A stretch of DNA of 64,000 nt, taken from the NCBI GenBank assembly GCA_034435455.1, contig DAOTXL010000024.1, positions 43,967 to 107,966 of the forward strand, written 5' to 3'. The notes under the pieces were generated by a model. It did not search any database, had not been told where the DNA came from, and saw nothing but the letters and a program-made list of their open reading frames with translations. Shown in pieces: positions 7,780 through 16,255 of this stretch (the first letter of the stretch is position 1; each line of letters begins with the position of its first letter). Position numbers and translations under genes: made by a program. The DNA comes from DAOTXL01 sp034435455 (GTDB lineage Bacteria; Chloroflexota; Anaerolineae; JAAYZQ01).

Positions 7780-9512
7780 TAGCGGTCCACCTCTCCCAGT
7801 GTGATGTCAATGCTGCCCAGAATGACGATGGCATCGGCCAGCAGGTGCCCGACCGACATGGCTTCCAACGCCCCCAGGTTGATAAAGCAAGGGGAGCGGA
7901 CGTGGTAACGATAGGGGTTGGTCCCTCCATCGCTGACCAGGTAGAAGCCATACTCGCCCTTGGGGTGTTCGACGCGGCTGTATAGCTCGCCGGCCGGCAC
8001 TTTGGGGTTCCACGGCTTCTTGCCGGCCTGGATCTCGCCCCGCGCCGGGATGCGGTCCAGGGCCTGCCGCAGGATTTTGATGCTTTCCCGCGCCTCGGCC
8101 ATGCGTTGCAGGTAGCGGTCGTAGACATCGCCCGTGGTCTGGGTCGGCACGTCAAAGTCAAAGGTGTCGTAGATGGAGTAAGGCTCCACCTTGCGGATAT
8201 CGTACTTGAGGCCGGCGGAGCGCAGCAGCGGCCCGCTGACGCCATAGTTGACCATCTCCTGCCAGGTCATGGCCCCCACGCCCCGGGCGCGGGCGATAAA
8301 GATCTCGTTGTCGGTCAGCAGGGTGTCGAATTCGTCAATCTTGCGGTCCAGCCGGTCCACTATCTTCCGGCAACGTTTCAGCCAGTCGTCCGACACATCG
8401 CGGGCCACGCCGCCGAAGCGGTAATAGTTGACCATCATCCGCGACCCCGATGCCTCCTCGAACAGGTCGAGCACATGCTCGCGCTCGGTAAAGGCATAGA
8501 TCATCGGCGTCATCATGGCCCCCAGTTCGTTGAACTGGAAGCCGATGCACAGCAGGTGGTTGATCACCCGCGTCAGTTCGCCCATGATGACGCGCAGGTA
8601 CTCGGCCCGCTCCGGCACCTCCTGGCCCATCATCCGTTCCACCGCCACCACGTAGCCAAAGTTGTTGTACATCGGGCAGACATAGTCCAGGCGGTCGGTG
8701 TAGGGGGTGTTGCCGGTCCACAGGTTCCGCTCGCCGATCTTTTCGTGGTTGCGGTGCAGGTGGCCGATGATCGGGTAGAGGCTGACGACCGTCTCGCCCT
8801 GGAGGCCCAGGATCATGCGAAAGACGCCGTGGGTGCTGGGGTGTTGGGGGCCGATGTTGAGCAGGATCCGGTCGGTCTCCAGGCCGTTGACGTCGATCTT
8901 GGCGCCAGGCAGGACGTCGAGTTCAGGCAACGGCTCCCAGTCCGCCGGATCAAAGCCCTGGGGGTAGCGGAGGTTGGCCCGCCAGCGGACCCGTTCCTCG
9001 GCCGAGCGGGGCCGGGGGTTGGGCGGATGGGGCCAGCGGCTGGAAAAGGGTTTGTGTTCCTCTTCGTAGTAGGGTTCGTGCCAGTCTTTGCGCAGGGGGT
9101 GCCCGTCGAACCCTTCCCACAGCAGGATGCGCTTCAGGTTGGGGTGGCCGTCGAAGCGGATGCCGAACATGTCCCACACCTCCCGCTCCTGCCAGTCGGC
9201 GCTCTTCCAGATGGAGGTCAGGCTGGGCAGGTGGGGATCGGCCTTGTCCGGGAGGCGCACCTTGAGGGACAGGCCCGGTCCCTGCAATGGGGGCCGGGTG
9301 GAATAGAGGTTATAGACCACCTCAAACCGGTCCGGGTAGTCGGTGGCCGACAGGTTGGTGAGCCAGTCAAAGCCCATCTTGTCGTGCAGGTGGGCCGCTG
9401 CCGCCGGGAGCCGGTCGGCATCCAGCACCAGCCAGTTCCCCTCGCGGTCCACCACCGCGCCGGGGATGGCCTGGTTCAATTGAGCCCGGATGGTTTCCAG
9501 TTCGATCGCCAT
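7779..9512 (-). CDS. nuoCD: NADH-quinone oxidoreductase, fused subunits C and D
   Basis: One 577-aa protein joins the 30-kDa NuoC domain (about residues 1-190, with REVWDMFGIRFDGHP and LRKDWHEP) to the 49-kDa NuoD domain (about 210-577, with NIGPQHPSTHGVFR and IGHLHRNHEKIGE). NuoD helps form the quinone pocket with NuoB. The ATG at 9512 is chosen because the complete NuoC N-terminus begins there and the nuoB stop is 10 bp upstream; longer in-frame sequence is antisense to nuoB. NuoCD fusions are known in several bacterial lineages. The C-terminus ends IDITLGEVDR, the usual NuoD end. Confidence 0.95.
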   Translation of the reverse strand: MAIELETIRAQLNQAIPGAVVDREGNWLVLDADRLPAAAAHLHDKMGFDWLTNLSATDYPDRFEVVYNLYSTRPPLQGPGLSLKVRLPDKADPHLPSLTSIWKSADWQEREVWDMFGIRFDGHPNLKRILLWEGFDGHPLRKDWHEPYYEEEHKPFSSRWPHPPNPRPRSAEERVRWRANLRYPQGFDPADWEPLPELDVLPGAKIDVNGLETDRILLNIGPQHPSTHGVFRMILGLQGETVVSLYPIIGHLHRNHEKIGERNLWTGNTPYTDRLDYVCPMYNNFGYVVAVERMMGQEVPERAEYLRVIMGELTRVINHLLCIGFQFNELGAMMTPMIYAFTEREHVLDLFEEASGSRMMVNYYRFGGVARDVSDDWLKRCRKIVDRLDRKIDEFDTLLTDNEIFIARARGVGAMTWQEMVNYGVSGPLLRSAGLKYDIRKVEPYSIYDTFDFDVPTQTTGDVYDRYLQRMAEARESIKILRQALDRIPARGEIQAGKKPWNPKVPAGELYSRVEHPKGEYGFYLVSDGGTNPYRYHVRSPCFINLGALEAMSVGHLLADAIVILGSIDITLGEVDR

Positions 9513-9522
9513 GCTGGTCTCC

Positions 9523-10149
9523 TTATGCCTCGCGCGCTGCCGCGCTGATTTCGGGGATGCGGCGGGGGTCCACCAGGTCTGGCCCGCCCAACAGCGGCAC
9601 AGGCACCTCGGGGATCGGCTCCTTGCGGTACCAGCGCACCTTTTTGATCCGCTCCTGTTGGATCTTTTCGTGGAGGACGATGTAGGCGTTGAGCAGCGCC
9701 TCGGGGGTGGGGGGGCAGCCGGGTATGTAGACATCCACCGGCAGGAATTCGTCCACACCCGACACGACGTTGTAGCCATGCTTGAACGGCCCGCCACCGG
9801 TGGCGCAGGCGCCCATCGAGATCACATACTTGGGCTCGGCCATCTGGTTGTAGAGGGTCACGATTTTGGGGACCATCTTTTTGGTGACGGTGCCAGAGAT
9901 GACGATCAGGTCGGCCTGGCGGGGTGAGGCGCGTGCCAGGTCCATGCCAAAGCGGCCCATGTCGAACCGCGACGCCCCGACGGCCATGAATTCAAAGGCG
10001 CAACAGGCCACGCCGAAGAACATGGGCCACAAGGAATACTTGCGCCCCCAGCCGTAGATCGGGCTGATCCGGGCATCCAAAAAGTCGGTCAGCCGGGTGA
10101 GGAACAGGTTGCCCTTCAGCTCGTCCGGTACCTGAATCTCGTCTGCCAT
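9523..10149 (-). CDS. nuoB: NADH-quinone oxidoreductase subunit B (cluster N2)
   Basis: NuoB carries the terminal [4Fe-4S] cluster N2 that reduces quinone. The four ligands are visible: the tandem Cys in GVACCAFEFMA, Cys in MGACATGGG and Cys in IPGCPPTPEALL. At 208 aa it is normal, with a short acidic C-terminal extension. It is the first gene of the island and is preceded by AGGAG and a consensus promoter at 10191-10219. nuoA, which normally precedes nuoB, is absent; the next gene upstream is an MFS transporter. Confidence 0.95.
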   Translation of the reverse strand: MADEIQVPDELKGNLFLTRLTDFLDARISPIYGWGRKYSLWPMFFGVACCAFEFMAVGASRFDMGRFGMDLARASPRQADLIVISGTVTKKMVPKIVTLYNQMAEPKYVISMGACATGGGPFKHGYNVVSGVDEFLPVDVYIPGCPPTPEALLNAYIVLHEKIQQERIKKVRWYRKEPIPEVPVPLLGGPDLVDPRRIPEISAAAREA

Positions 10150-10190
10150 ACTGTCACTCTCCTATGAGCGATGTTTGCCAAAGCGGCCCC

Positions 10191-10219
10191 ATTATAGCCG
10201 GTTGCGCTCATTTTGTCAA
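10191..10219 (-). promoter_or_regulatory. Consensus sigma-70 promoter for the nuoB-CD-I string
   Basis: On the minus strand TTGACA (10219-10214), a 17-bp spacer and TATAAT (10196-10191) lie about 42 bp before the nuoB ATG. Both hexamers match consensus exactly. Confidence 0.8.
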
Positions 10220-10250
10220 TTGGCGGATGCCTCATCCACCAGGGTGCCGC

Positions 10251-11687
10251 TCATTTCTCCGGGATCCTTTTGAGGGAAATAGCGCTCAGCAGGAACAGGA
10301 AGCCATACCCGGCGAAGATGACCAGGTACCCCAACCCCGGCAGGCTGTTGTTCAAATAGTCGGCGATGGGACCGCCCAGGCCCCGGCCGATCATCCCGGC
10401 CCCGGCGCCGGCCAGGTTGGAGACGCCCAGGTAGCGGCCGGCCTCGGCGGGGGGGACCAGGCGGGTGCCCAACGCCCAGTTGGTGGTGGTGAACAGGCCG
10501 GTGGCGATCCCCAGGATGCAGCCAGCCCCGTAGATCAGCCCCATGTTGGGGGTCCAGATCGTGCCCAGCAGGATGGCCGTCCCCAGCATGGCGCCCAGGC
10601 CGCTCAGGGCCACCAGCCGCCTCTGCCCCATCCGGTCGGCCAGCCAGCCGCTGAGCAGGGCGCTGATCAGGGTAAACACCCCGACGACCGAGATCAGGGT
10701 GCCAGTCATCGTGGCGGCGGCCTCGCGGTTGACATGAAAGGTGTACATCAAAAAATAGGGGGCGAACGCCTGAATGGCGGTGACAGCCGCCAGGAACATC
10801 AGGCGGTTGATCACCCACCAGGCGAAAGAAGGCTGCCGACGCACCTCCTGGCCGATGGTGGTCAGCGTGCCGGCCCATACCCCGGCCACCACCGCCACCG
10901 CCATGGCCACGATCCCGCCCACGGCCACCGCCACGTTCGTCCCGGCCTTCGCCCCGGCCAACGGCCAGACGATCAGCCCGACCAGGCCGCCCACCAGGCT
11001 GCCGGCCACCAGCCCGACAACGGCGCCCACCCCGATCCCAGCCAGCATCCCCAGGACGCGGACCATCGCCGGGGCAAGGGGGGCCTTCGGTTTCTCGGTC
11101 AAGGGGGTCTCTTTGACCAGAACCATGGTGAGCAACATCAACGCCAGAAGCGCGGCTCCGGTCACGATCACCGCCAGGGTGAACCGCCCCTGACCGACCA
11201 GGGGGGCGATGGTGAGGCCCAGCAGGATGAGGGGCAACAGCTCAAAGAGTGCCTTTACCGCCGAGGCCACGCCCCGCCGCTCCTCGGGCACCAGGTCGGG
11301 GATCAGGCCCTGCAGGGCCCCGTGGGAGATGTTGGCCGAGAACTGATGCAACAGCACGGCCACGAACAGGGCCCAGTAGTTGAACGAGAGGGCGATGCAG
11401 GTCAGGAATACCAGGTCCAGCAGCACGCCGACAAAGATAAAGGGCCGGCGCCGGCCAAACCGCGAGGTGGAGCGATCGCTGAGCAGGCCCATAGCCGGCT
11501 GGACGAGCATGGCGATGATCAGCCCGGCCGTTTGCATCTCCCCCAGGGCGGTGTTGCGGACTTCGGGGCGAACGAACTCGGCGATCAGGTAGGGCATAAA
11601 GATGGTTCCCACAGCGTTGTTCCGGATGTTCAACCCCAGCCAGAACAGGTTGATGGACAGATAATCGTACCAGCGCATCCTTTTCAT
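10251..11687 (-). CDS. MFS transporter, sugar-cation symporter-like, 478 aa
   Basis: This is a 12-helix major facilitator superfamily protein. The loop between helices 2 and 3 has the family signature in the form GLLSDRSTSRFGRRRPFIF, and the second half repeats it as SGWLADRMGQRRLVAL, both typical of the sucrose/GPH-like branch. A long central Gly/Ala/Val-rich stretch (about residues 225-270) adds hydrophobic segments. The start ATG overlaps the hydrolase stop (ATGA). The substrate cannot be assigned; hydrolase and URO-D neighbours give no clear sugar context. Confidence 0.8.
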   Translation of the reverse strand: MKRMRWYDYLSINLFWLGLNIRNNAVGTIFMPYLIAEFVRPEVRNTALGEMQTAGLIIAMLVQPAMGLLSDRSTSRFGRRRPFIFVGVLLDLVFLTCIALSFNYWALFVAVLLHQFSANISHGALQGLIPDLVPEERRGVASAVKALFELLPLILLGLTIAPLVGQGRFTLAVIVTGAALLALMLLTMVLVKETPLTEKPKAPLAPAMVRVLGMLAGIGVGAVVGLVAGSLVGGLVGLIVWPLAGAKAGTNVAVAVGGIVAMAVAVVAGVWAGTLTTIGQEVRRQPSFAWWVINRLMFLAAVTAIQAFAPYFLMYTFHVNREAAATMTGTLISVVGVFTLISALLSGWLADRMGQRRLVALSGLGAMLGTAILLGTIWTPNMGLIYGAGCILGIATGLFTTTNWALGTRLVPPAEAGRYLGVSNLAGAGAGMIGRGLGGPIADYLNNSLPGLGYLVIFAGYGFLFLLSAISLKRIPEK

Positions 11688-12586
11688 CCCTTGTCCTCCC
11701 CGGTCGAGGGGTCGCCAGGCCCTTCCAGATGGCGGCGGAGAAAGGCTACCACCCGCTCTCGATAGGCGTCCGGGTAGACCTGGCTGGCCTGGACATGTCC
11801 GACGCCGGCCACCCGCCAGAGTTCGGTCGGGCGGGCAGCGGCGAGCAACTCTTCAAAATCGGGGCAATACTGGTCCAGTTCACCGTGGATGATCAACAGC
11901 GGGCAGGTGACCTTGCCTGCCCAACGCACCGGCTCGTAGCGGAACAGGTTGGCCCGCAGGCGCAGCGAAGCGCCGGCAATGGCCAGCCAGGCCGGGAGCG
12001 GCGCCAGCCAGGCCGGGAGATGGTGCTCCTGGCCCCACACCGTCAGGGCAGAGCGGATGCGGGCCGGGGAACCGTCGGCGACCACGGCATCCACCCCCGG
12101 GCAGAGCGGCGCCGACAGGATCGAGACCATCGCCCCCAGGGAGAACCCGACCAGGGCGATGCGGCGCATCCCCTTTTCCTGTTGGAGGAAGCGGATGGCC
12201 CCCTGCACGTCGTAGCGTTCCAGGTATCCAAAGGTGGTGACACGGCCCTCGCTGCGCCCATGGGCCCGGAAATCGAACAGCAACACGTTTAGCCCGGCTG
12301 CGTGCCAGGCGGGGAGGTATTGGATGTCGGGGTCCATGCTGCCGGCATAGCCGTGGAGTTGCAGGATGGCCCGGTCAGAGCCGGGGGCGGGAACCCACCA
12401 GCCGCGCAGGAGCAGGCCATCGTCGGTCCGGAAGGTGACGTTCTCAAAGGCCAGTCTCAGCTCCGCCGGGCAGCGCGTTTCGACCAGGTGGTGCCGCCGG
12501 GTGAAAAAGAACGACATCCCCACGGCGGCGATGAGCAGCAACGTGGCCAGGGCCACGGCGCCTGCCGGGATGATCCACAGGCTCAT
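11684..12586 (-). CDS. Membrane-anchored alpha/beta hydrolase, 300 aa
   Basis: An N-terminal hydrophobic helix (about residues 2-28, ending FFFTRR) anchors the protein, probably with the hydrolase domain outside or on the membrane face. The hydrolase core shows an oxyanion strand (AILQLHGYAGS), nucleophile elbow GFSLGA, the acid in HGELDQYCP and the catalytic His in VGHVQ. The ATG at 12586 follows the URO-D gene stop by 2 bp with AGGGGA upstream; longer in-frame sequence is antisense. The fold resembles peptidase S9/serine aminopeptidase-type or BAAT-like hydrolases. Substrate unknown. Confidence 0.8.
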   Translation of the reverse strand: MSLWIIPAGAVALATLLLIAAVGMSFFFTRRHHLVETRCPAELRLAFENVTFRTDDGLLLRGWWVPAPGSDRAILQLHGYAGSMDPDIQYLPAWHAAGLNVLLFDFRAHGRSEGRVTTFGYLERYDVQGAIRFLQQEKGMRRIALVGFSLGAMVSILSAPLCPGVDAVVADGSPARIRSALTVWGQEHHLPAWLAPLPAWLAIAGASLRLRANLFRYEPVRWAGKVTCPLLIIHGELDQYCPDFEELLAAARPTELWRVAGVGHVQASQVYPDAYRERVVAFLRRHLEGPGDPSTGEDKG

Positions 12587-12588
12587 GG

Positions 12589-13668
12589 CTATCCCCTCCG
12601 CCCCCACTGTTCCAGCTTCTTGAGCAGCACCGTGGCCGCCTCTGGCGATGGGACGTCGTTCACCACCAGGTAGACCCCGGCCGGGTGCAGGGTTTCGATC
12701 ACCTGGTCTATCTCGGCGAGGGTGCAGGTCACCTGCACCCCTTTGCCCGCCTCCTGGATGCGGCGGTACACCCAGCTCCACCTGGCAAAGGCGGCGTCGC
12801 CGATGGTGGGGACGAACTGGATGGCGTCCAGTTCCGGGATCTCCAGCAGGTGCTCCAGGTGGCGCAGCGCCCCCGGGCCATCCAGGTGATAGAGGGAGCG
12901 GTCGAGAAAGCGGCACTGACGGATGATGCCGGGAAGAAAAAAGTCGGCAAACATCTGCGGGCCGATCAGGATCGAGAAATCGTTGGAGGGGAGGTAATAC
13001 CGGCCCTCGCTCAGCAGCGGGGTCCAGGTGGTGATCGGCATTCCGGCAGCGCGCAGGCGCTGATCAAAGAGGTCGTACACCTCGAAAAAGTCGGCCTCTA
13101 CCCTGGCCAGCAGCGCCTTGACCTCTGCAGGGTGGTCGAGCAGGTCCAGGGCCAGGTTTTGTGGGCCGCGCAGCGCCGCCAGGCAATCGCCGCCGGGGTG
13201 CAGGTCGGTGATTCCGGTGAGAAAGTGGCCCCGGCCTACTTCCAGCAAAGCGTCGCTCATCTCGACCAGCCGGCGCAGAAACGGGTGGCCCCGGTCGAGG
13301 CGGACCTCGTCCACCTTACTCCAGTCATCCAGGATCGGCCGGCTCCAACTGGTGCCGGAATCGTCAAATTCGAGCGGACATCCATAGAACGAGGCAAAGA
13401 CGTCGGGGCCCAGGTTGGGCCAGGCGACGGGCAGGGTGTCGCCGAGGAAAAGCTGGTTGGACAGGTTGGCCAGGGCCCATTCGGCCTGGTATTCGGCATC
13501 CAGCCAGCGCCCGGCCGGGGTGGTATGGCCGGAGACGGGCAGGGGCCTCCGCTCCGCCTCGGGCTTGTAGAGGGTGAACTGGACCACCGGGCGGTCGAGC
13601 AGTTGTCGTTCCCAGAAGGCTTCGATCCGCTGCCTGGTTTCTTCGTAGTCTGGCTTCAGGGAGAGCAT
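12589..13668 (-). CDS. Uroporphyrinogen decarboxylase-fold (URO-D/MtbA-like) protein, 359 aa
   Basis: The length and motifs (LHPGGDCLAALRGPQNL, ILIGPQMFADFFLPGI, YHLDGPGALRHLEHLLEIPELDAIQFVP) match the URO-D superfamily branch that contains corrinoid-dependent methyltransferases rather than HemE, whose substrate-binding arginine motif near the N-terminus is missing here. No corrinoid protein lies nearby, so the methyl donor is unknown. No Shine-Dalgarno is visible before the ATG at 13668; instead a 22-bp perfect palindrome (13678-13699) separates it from the flotillin gene. Confidence 0.75.
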   Translation of the reverse strand: MLSLKPDYEETRQRIEAFWERQLLDRPVVQFTLYKPEAERRPLPVSGHTTPAGRWLDAEYQAEWALANLSNQLFLGDTLPVAWPNLGPDVFASFYGCPLEFDDSGTSWSRPILDDWSKVDEVRLDRGHPFLRRLVEMSDALLEVGRGHFLTGITDLHPGGDCLAALRGPQNLALDLLDHPAEVKALLARVEADFFEVYDLFDQRLRAAGMPITTWTPLLSEGRYYLPSNDFSILIGPQMFADFFLPGIIRQCRFLDRSLYHLDGPGALRHLEHLLEIPELDAIQFVPTIGDAAFARWSWVYRRIQEAGKGVQVTCTLAEIDQVIETLHPAGVYLVVNDVPSPEAATVLLKKLEQWGRRG

Positions 13669-13677
13669 GGAGGAAAG

Positions 13678-13699
13678 GGGCGGGCGCCGGCGCCCGCCC
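13678..13699. repeat. 22-bp perfect palindrome between flotillin and URO-D genes
   Basis: The GC-only palindrome GGGCGGGCGCC/GGCGCCCGCCC fills most of the 36-bp gap. In minus-strand mRNA it would fold into a strong hairpin just after the flotillin stop and about 10 nt before the URO-D ATG. It lacks a T-tract, so it may be a processing or stability element or partial terminator rather than a classical terminator. Confidence 0.6.
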
Positions 13700-13704
13700 T
13701 GTTC

Positions 13705-15192
13705 TCACTTCTCGGCCGATTCCTCTTGGGCTGCCTGGCCGATGCCCGGCAACGTCTGAAGCATCTGCACCAGGTTGACGCCGGTCAAGGCCTCCAGCGT
13801 CGCCGGCACCTGGGCGATGATGTTGGTCACATCGGCGGTCACTTTGGCCGCCCCGGCCCCATCGCCGCCGCTGTTGATGATCACGATCCGGTCGGTCTGG
13901 GCCAGGGGCTGGGCGATGGCCGCGGCCACCTTGGGCAGGGCTTCGATGAGTTGCTGGATGATGGCTGCCTGGTTGTACCGCTGCCAGGCCGCCGCCTTTT
14001 TTTCCATCGCCTCGGCTTCGGCAAAGCCCTGGGCCTTGATCACCTCGGCCTGGGCCAGGCCGCGAGCCTTGGTCGCATCTGCCTCTCCTTGACCTTGCAG
14101 CCGGATGGCTTCTGCCTGGCCGGCCGCCTCGGTCTCGATCTGGTACTTTTTGGCATTGGCCAGCGTCTCGATGCGGTACCGCTCCGCCTCGGCCGGTTTT
14201 TGGACGGTGGCTTCCAGCTCCTTTTCCCGGCGCAGGACCTCTTGCTGTTGGACCTCGATCTGCTTCTGCTTGGTCACCACCTCGATCTGAACTTCCTGGC
14301 TCTTGATCTCCTGGCTGGTGATCTTTTCCTGGAGGGTGCGGGCCAGTTCGGCCTGGACCTGGCGGCGGTTGACCTCCTCGTCGTAGGTGGCTTTTTGCAC
14401 CGCATAGTTCTTTTCGGCCTCGGCGATCTTGGTGTTGGCCTCCAGTTCGGCGGTTTTGCCCTCCTGGCGGGCCCGAGCTGACTGGATGGTGGCATCGCGG
14501 GCGGCGTTGGCCTGGGCGATGGTCGCGTCGCGCTGCGCTTCGGCCTCCCCCTTGATCGCGTCGCGCTTGACCTCGGCGGTGCGGGTGCGGCCCAGGCTAT
14601 CCAGGTACTCCTTGTCATCCCGGATATCTTTGATGACAAAGGAGACGATCTCCAGGCCCATGTTGGCCAGGTCGCTGCCCGATACCTCCAGCACCTTCTG
14701 GGCAAAGGCGTCGCGGTCTTTGTAGATCTCCTCGACGGTCAACATGCCCAGGATGGCGCGCAGGTGGCCGGCCAGCGTCTCGTGGGCCACGTAGATGATG
14801 CCATCCGGCCCTTTGGACAGGAACTGCTCGGCGGCGGTGTAGATGGAGGTCTCGTCCCCCCGGATCTTGATCTGGGCCACGCCATCCACATGCACCGGTA
14901 CCCCCTGGACGGTGTACACATTCTTGACCTCGACCTCGATGGTCAGGATCTCCATGGACAGAACGTCCACCCGCTCCAGCACCGGCCAGATGATGGTCCC
15001 CCCGCCCTTGACCACGCGGAAGCCGACCTTCTCCCGCTGGCCGGTCAGCGGGTTGATGGCCATCCGCCGCCGGCCGGAGATGACCAGGACCTGGTTGGGG
15101 CCAACCTTTTTGTAGCGGCTGGCCAGGTACCCGGCCATGACGATGAGCACGAACAGGATGCCAGCGACAACAACAACCGTCAAGAAACCCAT
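13705..15192 (-). CDS. Flotillin-like SPFH/band-7 membrane scaffold protein, 495 aa
   Basis: An N-terminal membrane helix (MGFLTVVVVAGILFVLIVMA) is followed by an SPFH domain (about 30-200, with VGPNQVLVISGRRR and MGLEIVSFVIKDI), a long Ala/Glu/Lys/Gln coiled coil (about 205-400, with many AEA repeats) and a C-terminal Gly/Ala-rich oligomerisation region. Flotillins scaffold membrane microdomains. The ATG at 15192 is preferred over one 14 codons upstream because GAGGAGG sits just before it and the longer form would overlap the NfeD gene. The pairing with an NfeD-like protein 22 bp upstream is the classical arrangement. Confidence 0.9.
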   Translation of the reverse strand: MGFLTVVVVAGILFVLIVMAGYLASRYKKVGPNQVLVISGRRRMAINPLTGQREKVGFRVVKGGGTIIWPVLERVDVLSMEILTIEVEVKNVYTVQGVPVHVDGVAQIKIRGDETSIYTAAEQFLSKGPDGIIYVAHETLAGHLRAILGMLTVEEIYKDRDAFAQKVLEVSGSDLANMGLEIVSFVIKDIRDDKEYLDSLGRTRTAEVKRDAIKGEAEAQRDATIAQANAARDATIQSARARQEGKTAELEANTKIAEAEKNYAVQKATYDEEVNRRQVQAELARTLQEKITSQEIKSQEVQIEVVTKQKQIEVQQQEVLRREKELEATVQKPAEAERYRIETLANAKKYQIETEAAGQAEAIRLQGQGEADATKARGLAQAEVIKAQGFAEAEAMEKKAAAWQRYNQAAIIQQLIEALPKVAAAIAQPLAQTDRIVIINSGGDGAGAAKVTADVTNIIAQVPATLEALTGVNLVQMLQTLPGIGQAAQEESAEK

Positions 15193-15214
15193 ACCTTCCT
15201 CCTCTTCTTTTTTT

Positions 15215-15850
15215 CTATTCTTCCAACTTTTCAATGGGTTTTACCAGGGCCATCTGGCCGACCATGCGCACGATCTGGACAAACTGCCCCCGGGGGATGG
15301 CCCTGCCGTCCACCGCCCGCGCCATGGAACTCATCCGCCCCGATTTGGTGACATAGGTCACCTGGCCCGGTGACGTTTCGCCGATGGGCACGGTGACCTC
15401 CGCCTGGAGGCCGATCAACTCGCCCCAGCGCACCTCGCTCGATGCCTGGGCGCGGACCAAGATCTGGCTGTAGAGCAGGAACATGACCGCAGAGACCAGC
15501 AATCCGCCCGCCGTCGCCAACAGCAGGCTCAGGCGTGGGTCAATGCCGAAAAACTGGAGGCATAATACGCCGATGCCGCCGAAGGTGGTGATAAAGGTGG
15601 CAATGGTGATGGGGCTGAGGGGGGACAGGCGGACGTCGGGCGCATCCAGGCCCATTGCCGGCGCCTCTGGCCCGGCGATGTGGATGTCGGCGCCGGGGAT
15701 CTCCACGTCGCCCGGCAGGTCCAGGTGAGGAACATCTATGTCCACATTGGGCAGGTCGACGTCCGACAGGCCGCCGGTGATCAGGATGAACAGCGCATAG
15801 CCGACGCCGAGCAGGAACATTCCAAAATAGACACACGTCAGGTCAGGCAT
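15215..15850 (-). CDS. NfeD-like membrane protein (flotillin partner), 211 aa
   Basis: Three hydrophobic segments (about residues 7-27, 80-100 and 106-128) are followed by a C-terminal OB-like beta domain (about 140-205: GLQAEVTVPIGE, GQVTYVTKSGR, GQFVQIVRM), the layout of short NfeD proteins that act with flotillins. Between the first two helices is an odd repetitive Val/Asp/Pro stretch (DVDLPNVDIDVPHLDLPGD) that probably forms an extended beta structure outside the membrane. It begins the NfeD-flotillin-URO-D-hydrolase-MFS string; a promoter with extended -10 lies upstream. SD is GGAGG. Confidence 0.8.
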   Translation of the reverse strand: MPDLTCVYFGMFLLGVGYALFILITGGLSDVDLPNVDIDVPHLDLPGDVEIPGADIHIAGPEAPAMGLDAPDVRLSPLSPITIATFITTFGGIGVLCLQFFGIDPRLSLLLATAGGLLVSAVMFLLYSQILVRAQASSEVRWGELIGLQAEVTVPIGETSPGQVTYVTKSGRMSSMARAVDGRAIPRGQFVQIVRMVGQMALVKPIEKLEE

Positions 15851-15880
15851 GGCCCCCCTCCTGGACGAACCATTATCATC

Positions 15881-15909
15881 ATTATACCATCAATGGCCAA
15901 AAGCGGCAA
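15881..15909 (-). promoter_or_regulatory. Promoter for the NfeD-flotillin operon
   Basis: Minus strand TTGCCG (15909-15904), 17-bp spacer, TATAAT (15886-15881), about 30 bp before the NfeD ATG. Confidence 0.65.
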
Positions 15910-16255
15910 CTATGCCTCCAGTATAAACGATTCCCACCCCAGGCGCATGACGGCCTCCTGACCCTCGTCTGACCTCATCCCCGCGGCCTACACCCTGGGT
16001 GCCAGGAAAATACCCTCCAACATCCTCTGCAGAGAGGGTATCTCTACCAGGCAATCCAGCATATAATAGAAATGGACCCGGTACCTGGGACCAGAGGTCT
16101 CTGCTTCTCCTCGAATTCCCGACCCGGACCTCCAGGGGGTTTGTCAGCTTGCCGGAGAAAAGGTGGACCAGGCTTTGGTGCCCGGCAATTTCGGCAAGCC
16201 ATAGGACCGACGGCGTGGGAACTGCCTCGCCAATCTGCTCTGTGGGGGTAAAAAA
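15910..16255 (+). other. Non-coding leader before the 1401-aa surface gene; possible structured RNA
   Basis: No gene is seen here. Notable are a near-palindrome CCTCTGCAGAGAGG around 16025 and an 8-bp perfect inverted repeat, GCTTGCCG (16147-16154) with CGGCAAGC (16192-16199). The latter encloses a second small hairpin (ACCA...TGGT) and is followed by GC-rich sequence up to GGGGG seven to eight bases before the ATG. The length and pairing suggest a folded 5' leader. I could not match it to a known riboswitch class. Confidence 0.4.

Noticed and set aside
11684..12916. A 410-aa hydrolase with a long N-terminal extension.
   Set aside because: The first 110 codons are antisense-like Gly/Pro/Arg-rich sequence overlapping the URO-D gene; the membrane helix and SD fix the start at 12586.
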